Part shown: piece by piece, positions 34,318 to 46,068 of the stretch | Numbering within the stretch: the stretch's first letter is position 1 | Layout: every line of letters starts with the position of its first letter | Source: Saccharum officinarum | Lineage: Eukaryota; Streptophyta; Magnoliopsida; Poales; Poaceae | Assembly: GCA_020631735.1 (NCBI GenBank) | Contig: CM036201.1 | Coordinates: forward strand, 78,840,502 to 78,904,501 | Direction: 5' to 3' | Length of the DNA: 64,000 nt | Made by a program: the position numbers and the translations under genes | The notes under the pieces: model-generated | Told to the model about the DNA's origin: nothing | Seen by the model: only the letters and a program-made list of their open reading frames with translations | Databases searched by the model: none

Positions 34318-35100
34318 TTTCTTATCTATTTTTTCTTTCCTTTTTCTTTTTTTTATTTTATTTTATTTTGTTTTCTTTTCATTGTTTTCTTTCCTTACTT
34401 CTATTAATTCCATATTTTTCTTTCTTCTTATTTTTCTATGTTTTTGCTCTTATTTTATTTCTTTTCTTTTTCTTATTTATATTACCTTTTCTTTTTCTTT
34501 TTTTCTTTGGATTTCTTTTGATTGTTTTTCCTTGCTTCTATTTATTCCCCTTTTCTTTTCATTTTAAGTTTTCTATGTTTTTCATTCTTATTTTGATTTT
34601 TCTTTTTTTTCTTTTTTTATCTTTTCCTTATTCTTCTCTTTTTTTCTTTTTCTTTCTATTTTTTTTCTTTTCGTGCTTTATTTTCTATTTTTATTTCTTT
34701 TTTTGTTATATGTGATTTTTTTTATTCTTCTTCTAATGTTTTATACTTTATGTTTCTTTTATTTATTTTTCTTTTTCCTTTTTCTTATTTTTTTTATGCT
34801 TGCGTGTTATAAATGTGATATTCTATTTTTATCTTTTCTTTTCTTTTGCATTTATTTGTTTCTTTTCTAATTATGTTTATCTATGATTCATGTTTTTTTA
34901 TATTTTAATCTTTCTTTATTTTTTTCTTTTTCCTTTTCTTTTTTATTTTCATACATCGTTCATTTTTTTCTTCTTATGTTTTATGTGTTTATTATTATTG
35001 TTATTATTATTTATATTTTGTACCTTTCTATTATTTTTTCTTTTGTTTTTTTCTTATTATTTTTATGATGTTCTATGTTGTTTTTTATGTTTATGTATAT
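34318..35100 (+). repeat. Long pyrimidine-rich (T>C) tract
   Basis: About 780 bp made almost wholly of TTTTCTTT-type text with occasional A and very little G on the plus strand. ORFs here give Phe/Leu/Ser strings (for example 34368-34715) and are composition artefacts. The strong strand asymmetry (polypyrimidine/polypurine) could allow triplex formation. It grades into the minisatellite at about 35080. Confidence 0.85.
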
Positions 35101-35441
35101 ATATATATATGTGATGTTATATGTTTTTTATGTTCACATGTTATACATATAATAATGTTCTATAATGTTTTCTTTATGTTCACGTGGTATGCATGTAAAG
35201 TTTTATGCTGTATTTTGCGTGTTCGCGTAGTATACATGTGATGTTCTATGATGTTTTTTATGTCCACACAGTATATATGTGATGTTGTATGATGATTTTT
35301 GTGATGTTCATGTGGTATATAACATCATGTTCTGTGACGTTTTTTTATATTCATGTAGTATACATGCGATGTTCTATCATGTTTTCTGTGATGTTCACGT
35401 GTTGTAAATGTAATGTTCTATGATGTTTTTTATGTGTTCAC
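35080..35441 (+). repeat. ATGTTCTATGATGTTTTTTATG minisatellite, left part
   Basis: A 40-50 bp unit of the form GTGATGTTCTATGATGTTTTTTATGTTCACGTAGTATACAT is repeated about seven times with much variation. Element C is inserted in it (TSD ATGGT), and the repeat resumes at 46069. Confidence 0.75.
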
Positions 35442-36029
35442 ATGGTTGAAAGTCCTATGTTTGATGTTGGTAATTAGTGACAATACCTAAGTACTAATCC
35501 TATGCCTAAGTTGTATGTAGCATATGAGGATTAGTACATTCCAAGGTTGGTGGCAAGATGGACATGGTGATCATGATGGCCACACTTGGATTTGGACGCA
35601 ACCCTATGTGATCAAGGCAAAGGTATATGCTTAAGGGTTGTGTTTTAGTAACCAAGACACCTAGTGGGTGTGGTTACATTATAGGATAGATAGCCGTACT
35701 ATAAAGAGGGGAATGACGCGGCTATTGAACTCCTAAGTGCCTCTAGGTGTGCATTTCATGTCATATGCATTTGGATAGAACTAATAACGCCTCGAAAAAT
35801 GATTGTGAAAATGCTAACACACATGCACATGGTGATGATCACTTGGTGATGTTAGCACATTTACGACGGCGTTGGAGTTTGAGCGGTAGAGAGGGTTTGG
35901 GGTCTTCTCTCCCTCCCGCCGAGCGTGCGAGCGCGGGATTCAGGCGATTTCGGGGATATGAAATGCCTATTTTCCACTACGCCGGAAGTCAGAAAAAGAA
36001 ACGGAAGCGAACGGAGGTCACAATGGTGA

Positions 36030-36480
36030 CCGGACGCTGCACCGGACGCGGTCACGGTGTGACCGGACGCGTCCGGTCAGTGACCAGTATCTGCACATTT
36101 TTTCAGTTGTTTGATCGGACGCGAGGCGCGTCCGGTCACAGGCGACCGGACGCGTCCGGTCGTCCAGGGAGCTTACTGGACTCTAACCGGACGCTGGCAC
36201 TGTCGCGTCCGGTCATCTTCTTAAGCGCGTCCGGTCGCTGGTTCGTTGTGCGCGGCTCAGGGTTGACCAGCGCGTCCGGTCAGTTACGGGACCGGCGCGT
36301 CCGGTCGTGACCAGCGCGTCCGGTCGTTGCGACCGGCGCGTCGGGTCAGTGTTTCAAAAAGTACCGTTGCGCGACCGGCGCGTCCGGTCGTTGCGACCGG
36401 CGCGTCCGGTCAGTGTTGCGAAACTAGCCGTTGCGCGACCGGCGCGTCCGGTCAGTTGGACCAGCGCGTCCGGTCAACGC
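36030..36480 (+). promoter_or_regulatory. CGCGTCCGGTC palindrome array, element C 5' LTR
   Basis: More than a dozen GCGTCCGGTC sites in 450 bp, including a perfect 18-bp palindrome at 36061-36078 (GACCGGACGCGTCCGGTC). The array ends about 50 bp before the TATA box. An almost identical array lies in the 3' LTR at about 44664-45108. Confidence 0.75.
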
Positions 36481-36529
36481 GACTTCGGCTGTTTCAAGTT
36501 TCTAACGGCTATATTCGAAGGGGTACGTC

Positions 36530-36537
36530 TATAAATA
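36530..36537 (+). promoter_or_regulatory. TATA box, element C 5' LTR
   Basis: TATAAATA in GTACGTCTATAAATACTCG. The same octamer is at 45163-45170 in the 3' LTR. This is the expected core promoter for the genomic RNA. Confidence 0.7.
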
Positions 36538-37434
36538 CTCGTTGGACGGCTCAAGGCTCTCTCTCTCTCTAACATTTGACATACTTGTGAGCACTTTGAG
36601 CTAAGCAACTCCCCTCCCACTCATCTCTCTTGCTTCTTTGCATATTCGAAGTGAGATTGAGTGATCCAAGTGCATTTGCATTGCGAGATAGCATCTAGTT
36701 GGCACTTGGTGGTTGATTTGCTGCGGGATTCTTGTTTCTCTTGGTGGTTGCCGCCACCTAGACGGCTTGGAGCAGCTTGGAGGTGTTGGCAAGAGTTGGT
36801 GTTTGTTCTTGGCCACCTCCGGTGATTGTGAGGGGTTTGTGCCTACCTCGGCGAAGCGCCAAAGGCAACGTTAGTATATTGCTCGTGTCATTGCAACCTT
36901 TTGCCATTTGGTAGGTTCTTGTGGTGCCTTTTGAGAGGCTCGGTGTGAGACCGATTAGCCACCGAACCACGTGGTGAAGAGGGACACAACGGGGACTAGC
37001 GTGCCGGCAAGCACGTGAACCTCGGGATAAATCTTCGTGTCATCACTTTCATATTGTGATTGATTGATCCCGGTGTTTGGTTATCTTGGTATTCATTGTT
37101 GATCATATTGGTTGGCTCAATACTTCGCCCCTCGGTGATACCCTCCTATCTCTCTTGTATTAATTTCTTAGTTATCTTTGCTAGCTAGTTAGCTTAGCTA
37201 GAGTAGTTCTCTTGTGTAGCTTGCTAGTTGTAGTTGTACTTAACTTCTCGGTTTGACTTGTGCGGTTGAGTGCAAATACTAGAATTGTGAATTGGATAGG
37301 TGGCTTGCAAACACCCATAGGCTAAGCAAAACTCGCATCTCGCTATTTGTTATATTGATAAACTTGTTTAGCTTGTCTTTGTAGAAAATTTTAATAGGCT
37401 ATTCACCCCCCTCTAGCCATCAAGACCTTTCAAG

Positions 37435-37446
37435 TGGTATCGGAGC
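37435..37446 (+). other. Primer-binding site of element C
   Basis: TGGTATCGGAGC follows the LTR after two bases (AG). It complements the 3' end of initiator tRNA-Met with one difference and is identical to element B's site. Confidence 0.9.
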
Positions 37447-37486
37447 CGTGGTCACCGTTTGTAAGGCTTAACAACCTCGGTGTAAG

Positions 37487-39672
37487 ATGGCTCAAGTTAT
37501 GTTCAATCATGTTAATGGCAAGCCTCCATTCTTTGATGGCGTCTCTTCCTTTGATCATTGGAAAAGAAAGATGAAGCAATATCTAGGCAATATACATGAG
37601 AAGGTTTGGGATGTGACCAAAGAAGGATATATCATTCTTGATGAGGAAAACCTCACTCCCAATGACCGCATCAACAAACAATGCAACACGGCGGCACTTG
37701 ACACAATCTATAATGCCGTTGATGATAAAGTATTTGAGCAAATCAAAGATCTTGAAAAGGCAAATGAGCTTTGGACAAGATTAGAGGAAACATATGAGGG
37801 CACTTCAACGGTAAAGAGTGCCAAGCTCTATATGCTCAAGGATAAGTTTGCAAGCTTCAAGATGAAGGATGATGAGTCCATACCGGAGATGTTCTATAGG
37901 CTCCAAGTCATTGTCAATGATCTCAAGGGCTTGGGGAGAAGATTGAGGACAAGGACTTCTCACACAAGTTCTTGATGTGCTTACCCAAGAAGTTTGCCAC
38001 CTTGAGAAGAATGATCTTTAGAGAGGGATTGGACAAGGTCAAACCAACCAATGTGCTTGGAGATATAATGACCGATGCCCAATACAATGATGATGAAGAT
38101 GAGGTAGAAGAGAAGAAGGAGACCAAGGTCAAGCAAGAGAAGCCCATTGCATTCAAGGCTTCATCCTCTAAGGGCAAGAGCAAGGTGGAGAGTGATGATG
38201 ATGATCCATTCGATGATGAGACCATGGCCCTCCTTGTGCACAAGATGGGAAGGTTCATGAAGAAGAAAGGATATGGGGCAAGAAAGAGGAGAGACACTAT
38301 AAAGGCAAAGACCCTTTGCTACAATTGCAATAACCCCAATCACATAGTGGGGGATTGCCCCTATGAAGATAAGAGACTTCATAATGGGGACTTGAAGCTC
38401 AAGAAGAACAAGAAAGAGAATGAGAAGAAAACAAAGAAGAGCTTCACCTTCAACAAGAAGAAGAAGGGTGGTGGTTATGTAGTCACTTGGGATAGTGACA
38501 ACTCCGATAGTGATGATGATGCAAGCTCTAGTGATGATGAGAGGATCACTCGGCGAGCCATTGCAAACATCGCCCTCTCCAACAAGCCATCCATCTTCGA
38601 CACTACATCGACATGCCTTATGGCCAAGCCTACCAAGGTAAAATATGATGATAGTGATGATGATTCTTGTGCTAGTGATGATTGTAGGAGTGATGATGAG
38701 GAGGATGAGGACTACTCCAAGGATGATCTATTAGGCATAATAGATCAAATGAGCAAGGGCTACAAGAGAACAACCAAGAAATACAAAATCTTGGAACAAG
38801 AGTTCATTGCTAAGTGCAATGAAAATGATGCCTTGATGGAGGAGCTTGTTGCTCTCAAAAAGAGTAAGGAGTGCAAAGGAATTGAACAAGAGCTCAAAGC
38901 TCTTAGGAAATCCTTTGATGAGCTAGAGGCCTCTCGTGAGTGTCTAAAGGAAGACCACGAGGACCTTGAAGTTGCTCACACTAGGCTTAAGGAAGCCCAC
39001 TCCTCTCTACTTGAGCTCATCAAGGAGAAGGACCTCAAGTTGGAGAAGCTCATGAAGGAAGCTAAGGAGGAGCAAGTGATTGTCACTTGTGATATTGGAC
39101 TAACATGTGATATTATTGATGATTCTTTATTTGTTGGTCCTACTAATGCTTCATGTAGCTCATCATCATCCACCACAACCAACTCTACCTCTACTACTAG
39201 TGATTCATCACTTGTGGTTGAGAATAAGACTCTCAAGAGAGAGGTGGATGATCTCACCCGCGCATTAGGCAATGCCTATGGTGGGGATGCTCGCTTGCTA
39301 AAATGCTTGGGTAGCCAAAGGTTCTCTCTTAACAAAGAGGGTTTGGGCTATACTCCCAAGAAGGGCAAGGCGGCCTTTGCTACTCACAAGCCTCGCTTTG
39401 TGAAGAGCAATGGTCGTTATTGCAATAGATGCAAGCAAGTTGGGCATCTAGAGATTAATTGCAATAAAATGAACAAGAACAAGAAAAATGCTAATGTACC
39501 TTACATTCCTTTTGATTCTTGTTATGTGCTTACCAAGGGTGAGAAAGGTGTGCATGCTAGGTTTGTTGGTACACCAATTGTGGGCCCAAAGAAGAAGGCC
39601 ATTTGGGTACCAAAGAGCTTAGTGACTAACCTCCAAGGACCCAAGCAAGTATGGGTACCTAAGAGACATTAA
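37487..39672 (+). pseudogene. gag: gag of element C, one frameshift
   Basis: Positions 37487-37975 encode the UBN2-type Gag start (MAQVMFNHVNGKPPFFDGVSSF...WKRKMKQYLG). A single-base loss at about 37930-37936 (in CTTGGGGAGAAG) shifts the frame, and Gag continues in the frame of 37972-39672. That part has an acidic stretch, a CCHC zinc knuckle CYNCNNPNHIVGDC, a long coiled coil (ELKALRKSFDELEASRE...), a Ser/Thr-rich patch and a second knuckle CNRCKQVGHLEINC. It ends KQVWVPKRH at TAA 39670-39672. Gag forms the virus-like particle and binds the element RNA. The shift is mid-domain with no slippery-site structure that I can see, so I read it as damage rather than programmed frameshifting. Confidence 0.85.
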
Positions 39673-39684
39673 TTTGTTTTGTAG

Positions 39685-42600
39685 GTAAATTACAAGGCCG
39701 GAGGAAGGCATTGGGTGCTTGATAGTGGGTGCTCTCAACATATGACCGGTGATTCAAGAATGTTCAACTCTCTCAAATCAAATGATAGTGGCATTGATAG
39801 CATCACATTTGGTGACAATAGCAAGGGTGATGTAAAGGCTCTTGGAAGGATTGCAATCTCAAATGATCATAGCATTTCCAATGTGCTACTAGTTGAAAAG
39901 CTCAATTTCAACTTGTTGTCGGTTGCTCAATTGTGTGATCTCGGTTTCAAGTGCATATTTGGTGTTGATGATGTGGAGATAGTTAGTGTTGATGGCTCTA
40001 ACTTGATCTTCAAAGGCTTTAGATTTGAGAATCTATACTTGGTTGATTTCAATGCTAGTGACACTCAACTTTCAACATGTTTGCTCACCAAATCAAGTAT
40101 GGGTTGGTTATGGCATAGAAGACTTGGTCATGTTGGCATGAAGCAATTGAACAAGTTAGTGAAGCATGACTTAGTTAGAGGCTTGAAGGATGTCACATTT
40201 GAGAAAGATAAGCTATGTAGTGCATGTCAAGCCGGAAAGCAAGTAGGCAACACTCATCCATTGAAAAGCATTATGAGTACTTCCAAGGCATTTGAGTTGT
40301 TGCACATGGATCTATTTGGGCCAACTACATACACAAGCATTGGTGGCAACAAGTATGGCTTTGTGATTGTGGATGATTTCACTAGATACACATGGGTATT
40401 CTTTCTTGTGGACAAGAGTGATGTATTTGACATATTCAAGAAGTTCATCAAGAGAGTGCAAAATGAGTTTGAGACCACAATCAAGAAAGTAAGAAGTGAC
40501 AATGGAAGTGAGTTTAGAAACACAAGAGTTGATGAGCTATGTGATGAGCTTGGAATCAAACATCAATTCTCGGCCAAGTATACACCTCAATCAAATGGCC
40601 TAGTTGAAAGGAAGAATAGAACCTTAATTGATATGGCAAGATCAATGTTGAATGAGTATAATGTGAGTCATTCATTTTGGGCCGAAGCAATCAACACGGC
40701 TTGCTTCTATAGCAACCGCCTCTATTGCCACAAGTTTCTAGAGAAGACACCATATGAGATCTTAAATGGAAGAAAGCCCAACATTGCATACTTTCGGGTA
40801 TTTGGTTGCAAATGCTACATCTTGAAGAAGGGCACTAGATTGAGCAAGTTTGAGAAGAAATGTGATGAAGGATTTCTACTTGGTTACTCAACTACTAGCA
40901 AAGCTTATAGAGTTTGGAATTTGGCTAGTGGTTTACTTGAAGAAGTGCATGATGTTGAGTTTGATGAAACAAATGGCTCTCAAGATGAAGAAGATAACTT
41001 GGATGATGTGAGAGGAACTCAATTGAGTAATGCTATGAAAGAAATGGATATTGGTGATATTAGACCAAAGCAAGTTATTAATGTAGATGACAACAAAGAT
41101 CAAGTGCTCCAAAGTCCAATCACTCAAGCTAGTGGTTCTCTAATGCAAAATCAAGCTAGTACATCATCTCAAGTGCAACAAGATCAACAAGTGGCTAGTT
41201 CATCATCTCCAACTCATGATCAACATCAACATCCAAGCAATCAAGTCCAAGTGCTTCAACCAACTAACATTGCAAGAGACCATCCATTGGATTCCATCAT
41301 TGGTGACATACAAAGAGGAGTTCAAACTAGATCAAGATTGACATCATTTTGTGCTCACTCTTCTTTTGTGTCAATGGAAGAACCCAAGGACATTGATAAA
41401 GCATTGAGAGATCCGGATTGGGTAAATGCAATGCATGAAGAGCTCAACAACTTCAAGAGAAATGAAGTATGGGAACTAGTTGAAAGGCCTAAGGATCACA
41501 ATGTCATTGGAACAAGATGGGTCTTTCGCAACAAGCAAGATCAAGATGGGATAGTAGTAAGGAACAAAGCAAGACTAGTGGCTCAAGGTTACACACAAAT
41601 AGAGGGTCTTGACTTTGGTGAAACTTATGCCCCGGTTGCAAGATTGGAAGCAATTAGGATCTTACTTGCCTATGCTTGTGCTCACAATATCAAGCTATAT
41701 CAAATGGATGTAAAGAGTGCATTTCTCAATGGGTACATTCAAGAGGAGGTGTATGTGGAGCAACCTCCCGGTTTTGAAGATGACAAGAAACCCAATCATG
41801 TATACAAGTTAAGAAAGGCTTTGTATGGATTAAAGCAAGCACCTAGAGCATGGTATGAAAGATTGAGGGACTTCTTGCTATCCAAAGGATTTGTCATGGG
41901 CAAAGTTGATACAACACTATTCACCAAGAAGATTGGGAAAGACTTATTTGTATTGCAAATATATGTTGATGATATCATATTCGGTTCAACCAATCAAGAT
42001 TATTGTGATGAGTTTGGGAAAATGATGGCAAAGGAATTTGAAATGTCAATGATTGGTGAACTTAGTTTCTTTCTTGGACTTCAAATCAAACAAATGAAGG
42101 AAGGAACATTTGTAAGCCAAACCAAGTACATCAAAGATATGCTCAAGAAGTTTGGCATGGAAGATGCAAAGAGTATTACAACCCCAATGGGCACTAGTGG
42201 AAGTTTGGATAGTGACAAGAGTGGCAACATGGTGGATCAAAAGCTATATAGATCAATGATTGGTAGCCTACTCTATGTGACGGCATCAAGGCCCGATGTG
42301 ATGTTTAGTGTATGCATGTGTGCAAGATTTCAAGCCTCACCAAGAGAAAGTCATTTGAAGGCAACAAAGAGAATATTGAGGTACTTAAAGCATACACAAG
42401 ATGTTGGATTGTGGTATCCCAAAGGTGCAAGTTTTGAGCTAGTTGGATATTCGGATTCCGACTATGCCGGTGATAAAGTGGAGAGAAAGAGCACTTCCGG
42501 GACATGTCAATTGTTGGGAAGATCACTTGTCTCATGGTCATCCAAGAAGCAAAATAGTATTGCACTATCTACCGCCGAAGCCGAATACATCGCCGCGGGT

Positions 42601-42915
42601 AGTTGTTGTGCACAAATCTTGTGGATGAAGGCAACATTGAAGGATTTTGGAATCAATTTCAAGAATGTGCCATTGCTATGTGACAATGAAAGTGCCGTGA
42701 AGCTAACTAACAATCCGATTCAACATCAAAGAACAAAGCATATTGATGTTCGCCATCACTTTATTAGAGATCATCAACAAAAGGGTGACATTGCTATTGA
42801 GAGTGTGGGCACCGAAGATCAATTAGCCGATCTATTCACCAAGCCACTTGATGAGAAGAGATTTCACAAGCTAAAGAATGAGTTGAACATACTTGACTTC
42901 TCCAACATGAGTTGA
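39685..42915 (+). CDS. pol: pol of element C: protease, integrase, RT, RNase H
   Basis: The open frame runs from after TAG 39682-39684 to the stop at 42913-42915; the first Met is at 39715. From that Met: protease active site [12 protein letters not shown] (residues 2-13); the HHCC zinc site of integrase (HRRLGH...CSAC, about 135-170); catalytic D,D,E of integrase near residues 198, 260 and 296 ([23 protein letters not shown]); RT with [18 protein letters not shown] and catalytic YVDD near 749; RNase H with [22 protein letters not shown] near 940; and C-terminal [10 protein letters not shown]. The domain order PR-IN-RT-RH is diagnostic of Ty1/copia. No internal stop or frameshift is seen. It is in the same frame as the second part of gag, separated by TAA and TAG. 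It could serve in trans for elements A/B, by inference. Confidence 0.93.
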   Translation, partial: VNYKAGGRHWVLDSGCSQHMTGDSRMFNSLKSNDSGIDSITFGDNSKGDVKALGRIAISNDHSISNVLLVEKLNFNLLSVAQLCDLGFKCIFGVDDVEIVSVDGSNLIFKGFRFENLYLVDFNASDTQLSTCLLTKSSMGWLWHRRLGHVGMKQLNKLVKHDLVRGLKDVTFEKDKLCSACQAGKQVGNTHPLKSIMSTSKAFELLHMDLFGPTTYTSIGGNKYGFVIVDDFTRYTWVFFLVDKSDVFDIFKKFIKRVQNEFETTIKKVRSDNGSEFRNTRVDELCDELGIKHQFSAKYTPQSNGLVERKNRTLIDMARSMLNEYNVSHSFWAEAINTACFYSNRLYCHKFLEKTPYEILNGRKPNIAYFRVFGCKCYILKKGTRLSKFEKKCDEGFLLGYSTTSKAYRVWNLASGLLEEVHDVEFDETNGSQDEEDNLDDVRGTQLSNAMKEMDIGDIRPKQVINVDDNKDQVLQSPITQASGSLMQNQASTSSQVQQDQQVASSSSPTHDQHQHPSNQVQVLQPTNIARDHPLDSIIGDIQRGVQTRSRLTSFCAHSSFVSMEEPKDIDKALRDPDWVNAMHEELNNFKRNEVWELVERPKDHNVIGTRWVFRNKQDQDGIVVRNKARLVAQGYTQIEGLDFGETYAPVARLEAIRILLAYACAHNIKLYQMDVKSAFLNGYIQEEVYVEQPPGFEDDKKPNHVYKLRKALYGLKQAPRAWYERLRDFLLSKGFVMGKVDTTLFTKKIGKDLFVLQIYVDDIIFGSTNQDYCDEFGKMMAKEFEMSMIGELSFFLGLQIKQMKEGTFVSQTKYIKDMLKKFGMEDAKSITTPMGTSGSLDSDKSGNMVDQKLYRSMIGSLLYVTASRPDVMFSVCMCARFQASPRESHLKATKRILRYLKHTQDVGLWYPKGASFELVGYSDSDYAGDKVERKSTSGTCQLLGRSLVSWSSKKQNSIALSTAEAEYIAAGSCCAQILWMKATLKDFGINFKNVPLLCDNESAVKLTNNPIQHQRTKHIDVRHHFIRDHQQKGDIAIESVGTEDQLADLFTKPLDEKRFHKLKNELNILDFSNMS

Positions 42916-44080
42916 TGCACCCCATATATGACATGCCTCTCCTTCGAGCCCCAAGGTACAATTGGTTGACATGTCATACATTCTATACTAAGGACATGTT
43001 TAGTGCATCTAGTCATGATTTCTTATGTTCTAGGATCATTCATGAAAATTAAATAAATTTGAAGTTTATATGGTGCCACTATTGTTTCCATGACTTGTAT
43101 GATCTAGTGGTAGCATATAACTTGTTTAAGTAGCTTGTGATCCTAAGTGTTTAATCTAGAAAACTTGTCTAAATATTTGCTTCAACATGGTGCATGATAA
43201 CCCTTCTAGTGAGGTGTGAAGAAGCTTGCCCTTGGATCAAACCGAAGTATTTTATTTATGCAAGCAATCTAGGTTGAATCATAAACTTGATCCTCACCCC
43301 ATATTTCAACATGATAATCTATCTAAAGTTTGCTCCTTGTGGTCAATTGGTGCCAAAGGGGGAGAAAATATTGTTCACAAAGATAGAACTCAAAGGGGAA
43401 GACAATGTTGTGGGGGAGAAAAATGTTGTTCACAAGATAGATTCTAAAAGGGGAGAATTGATAAAAGAAGGGATCAACTAAAATTTTGAGCACACAAGTA
43501 GGGGGAGCAAGCTCTTAAACATGAATGTTGCATTTCTATGTGCACTTCATATGTATGATGCATAGTTATGCATTTCGTTTTCTCCGATACATTGCTTGTG
43601 TGGTGACTTGCTAGTATAATTTGAATGATGCATTGTGGTACTAGCATGAATAGGAAGTAGTTAGATTTTCTTGCTTCATGTTTTTCAAAGTGGTACTAGA
43701 GCCTTGCTTATAATGTTGATCTCACGAGGTTTCTAGTTATGTTTGTGCTTTTTCAAGTGGAATCTAACTACACAAGGTGCTAAGATGGTGTTTATCGCTA
43801 CTCCGATGGTATCACGCTTCAAAGGTCTATAATCTAAAACACTTAGCACCTATTGGTAGACAATGCTCCTAATCTTTCCTATCTAACATGTATGCTTCCA
43901 AAATCCAAACATATAGCATACATGTAGGGGGAGCCATTGCTATCAATTTGAATTCATGATCACATGTCCATAATTCTTACACATGGTAATATACTTGGAC
44001 AATGTGACATGGGTTCAATCAAAATTTTATCATAATATCTTTGTGAAAGGTTTGTCACCAATTACCAACAAGGGGGAGAT
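42916..44080 (+). other. 3' internal non-coding region and polypurine tract of element C
   Basis: About 1.15 kb between pol and the 3' LTR. No env-like ORF is present, although some SIRE relatives have one. Purine-rich words GGGGGAGAAAA and GGGGAGA occur at 43369-43460. The polypurine tract AAGGGGGAGAT (44069-44080) abuts the 3' LTR. The phrase TGGTACTAGAGCC near 43692 resembles the primer-binding site. Confidence 0.8.
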
Positions 44081-46063
44081 TGAAAGTCCTATGTTTGGTG
44101 TTGGTAATTAGTGACAATGCCTAAGTACTAATCCTATGCCTAAGTTGTATGTAGCATATGAGGATTAGTACATTCCAAGGTTGGTGGCAAGATGGACATG
44201 GTGATCATGATGGCCACACTTGGATTTGGACGCAACCCTATGTGATCAAGGCAAAGGTATATGCTTAAGGGTTGTGTTTTAGTAACCAAGACACCTAGTG
44301 GGTGTGGTTACATTATAGGATAGATAGCCGTACTATAAAGAGGGGAATGACGCGGCTATTGAACTCCTAAGTGCCTCTAGGTGTGCATTTCATGTCATAT
44401 GCATTTGGATAGAACTAATAACGCCTCGAAAAATGATTGTGAAAATGCTAACACACATGCACATGGTGATGATCACTTGGTGATGTTAGCACATTTACGA
44501 CGGCGTTGGAGTTTGAGCGGTAGAGAGGGTTTGGGGTCTTCTCTCCCTCCCGCCGAGCGTGCGAGCGCGGGATTCAGGCGATTTCGGGGATATGAAATGC
44601 CTATTTTCCACTACGCCGGAAGTCAGAAAAAGAAACGGAAGCGAACGGAGGTCACAATGGTGACCGGACGCTGCACCGGACGCGGTCACGGTGTGACCGG
44701 ACGCGTCCGGTCAGTGTCCAGTATCTGCGCGTTTTTCAGTTGTTTGATCGGACGCGAGGCGCGTCCGGTCACAGGCGACCGGACGCGTCCGGTCGTCCAG
44801 GGAGCTTACTGGACTCTAACCGGACGCTGGCACTGTCGCGTCCGGTCATCTTCTTCAGCGCGTCCGGTCGCTGGTTCGTTGTGCGCGGCTCAGGGTTGAC
44901 CAGCGCGTCCGGTCAGTTACGGGACCGGTGCGTCCGGTCGTGACCAGCGCGTCCGGTCGTTGCGACCGGCGCGTCCGGTCAGTGTTTCAAAAAGTACCGT
45001 TGCGCGACCGGCGCGTCCGGTCGTTGCGACCGGCGCGTCCGGTCAGTGTTGCGAAACTAGCCGTTGCGCGACCGGCGCGTCCGGTCAGTTGGACCAGCGC
45101 GTCCGGTCAACGCGACTTCGGCTGTTTCAAGTTTCTAACGGCTATATTCGAAGGGGTACGTCTATAAATACTCGTTGGCCGGCTCAAGGCTCTCTCTCTC
45201 GAACATTTGACATACTTGTGAGCACTTTGAGCTAAGCAACTCCCCTCCCACTCATCTCTCTTGCTTCTTTGCATATTCGAAGTGAGATTGAGTGATCCAA
45301 GTGCATTTGCATTGTGAGATAGCATCTAGTTGGCACTTGGTGGTTGATTTGCTGCGGGATTCTTGTTTCTCTTGGTGGTTGCCGCCACCTAGACGGCTTG
45401 GAGCAGCTTGGAGGCGTTGGCAAGAGTTGGTGTTTGTTCTTGGCCACCTCCGGTGATTGTGAGGGGTTTGTGCCTACCTCGGCGAAGCGCCAAAGGCAAC
45501 GTTAGTATATTGCTCGTGTCATTGCAACCTTTTGCCATTTGGTAGGTTCTTGTGGTGCCTTTTGAGAGGCTCGGTGTGAGACCGATTAGCCACCGAACCA
45601 CGTGGTGAAGAGGGACACAACGGGGACTAGCGTGCCGGCAAGCACGTGAACCTCGGGATAAATCTTCGTGTCATCACTTTCATATTGTGATTGATTGATC
45701 CCGGTGTTTGGTTATCTTGGTATTCATTGTTGATCATATTGGTTGGCTCAATACTTCGCCCCTCGGTGATACCCTCCTATCTCTCTTGTATTAATTTCTT
45801 AGTTATCTTTGCTAGCTAGTTAGCTTAGCTAGAGTAGTTCTCTTGTGTAGCTTGCTAGTTGTAGTTGTACTTAACTTCTCGGTTTGACTTGTGCGGTTGA
45901 GTGCAAATACTAGAATTGTGAATTGGATAGGTGGCTTGCAAACACCCATAGGCTAAGCAAAACTCGCATCTCGCTATTTGTTATATTGATAAACTTGTTT
46001 AGCTTGTCATTGTAGAAAATTTTAATAGGCTATTCACCCCCCTCTAGCCATCAAGACCTTTCA
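44081..46063 (+). repeat. 3' LTR of element C
   Basis: 1983 bp, nearly identical to the 5' LTR. Differences include small indels and mainly C/T-type changes. TATA box at 45163-45170. Confidence 0.95.
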
Positions 46064-46068
46064 ATGGT

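Larger units (their letters stand above)
35447..37432 (+). repeat. 5' LTR of element C
   Basis: 1986 bp, TGAAAGTCCTATG to AAGACCTTTCA. The palindrome array (36030-36480) precedes TATAAATA (36530-36537), and the U5-like end carries ATTCACCCCCCTCTAG as in element B. LTR terminal sequences resemble those of the A/B family, but the middle differs. Confidence 0.95.
35447..46063 (+). mobile_element. Element C: complete Ty1/copia (SIRE/Maximus-like) with gag and pol
   Basis: 10,617 bp, with TG...CA LTRs (35447-37432 and 44081-46063), a tRNA-Met primer-binding site, gag, a complete pol and a polypurine tract, flanked by a perfect 5-bp target duplication ATGGT (35442-35446 and 46064-46068). The two LTRs differ by roughly 15 changes over about 1985 bp by eye, so the insertion is recent on an evolutionary scale. 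The large size, large Gag and PBS fit the SIRE/Maximus lineage. One frameshift in gag is the only clear damage. Confidence 0.92.

Noticed and set aside
34368..34715. Phe/Leu-rich ORF that looks like a membrane protein
   Set aside because: It is a translation of a TTTTCTTT tract; overlapping frames give the same type of string.
42916..44080. env-like third ORF in element C
   Set aside because: Some SIRE relatives have one, but here only short ORFs without signal peptide or membrane segments are present.
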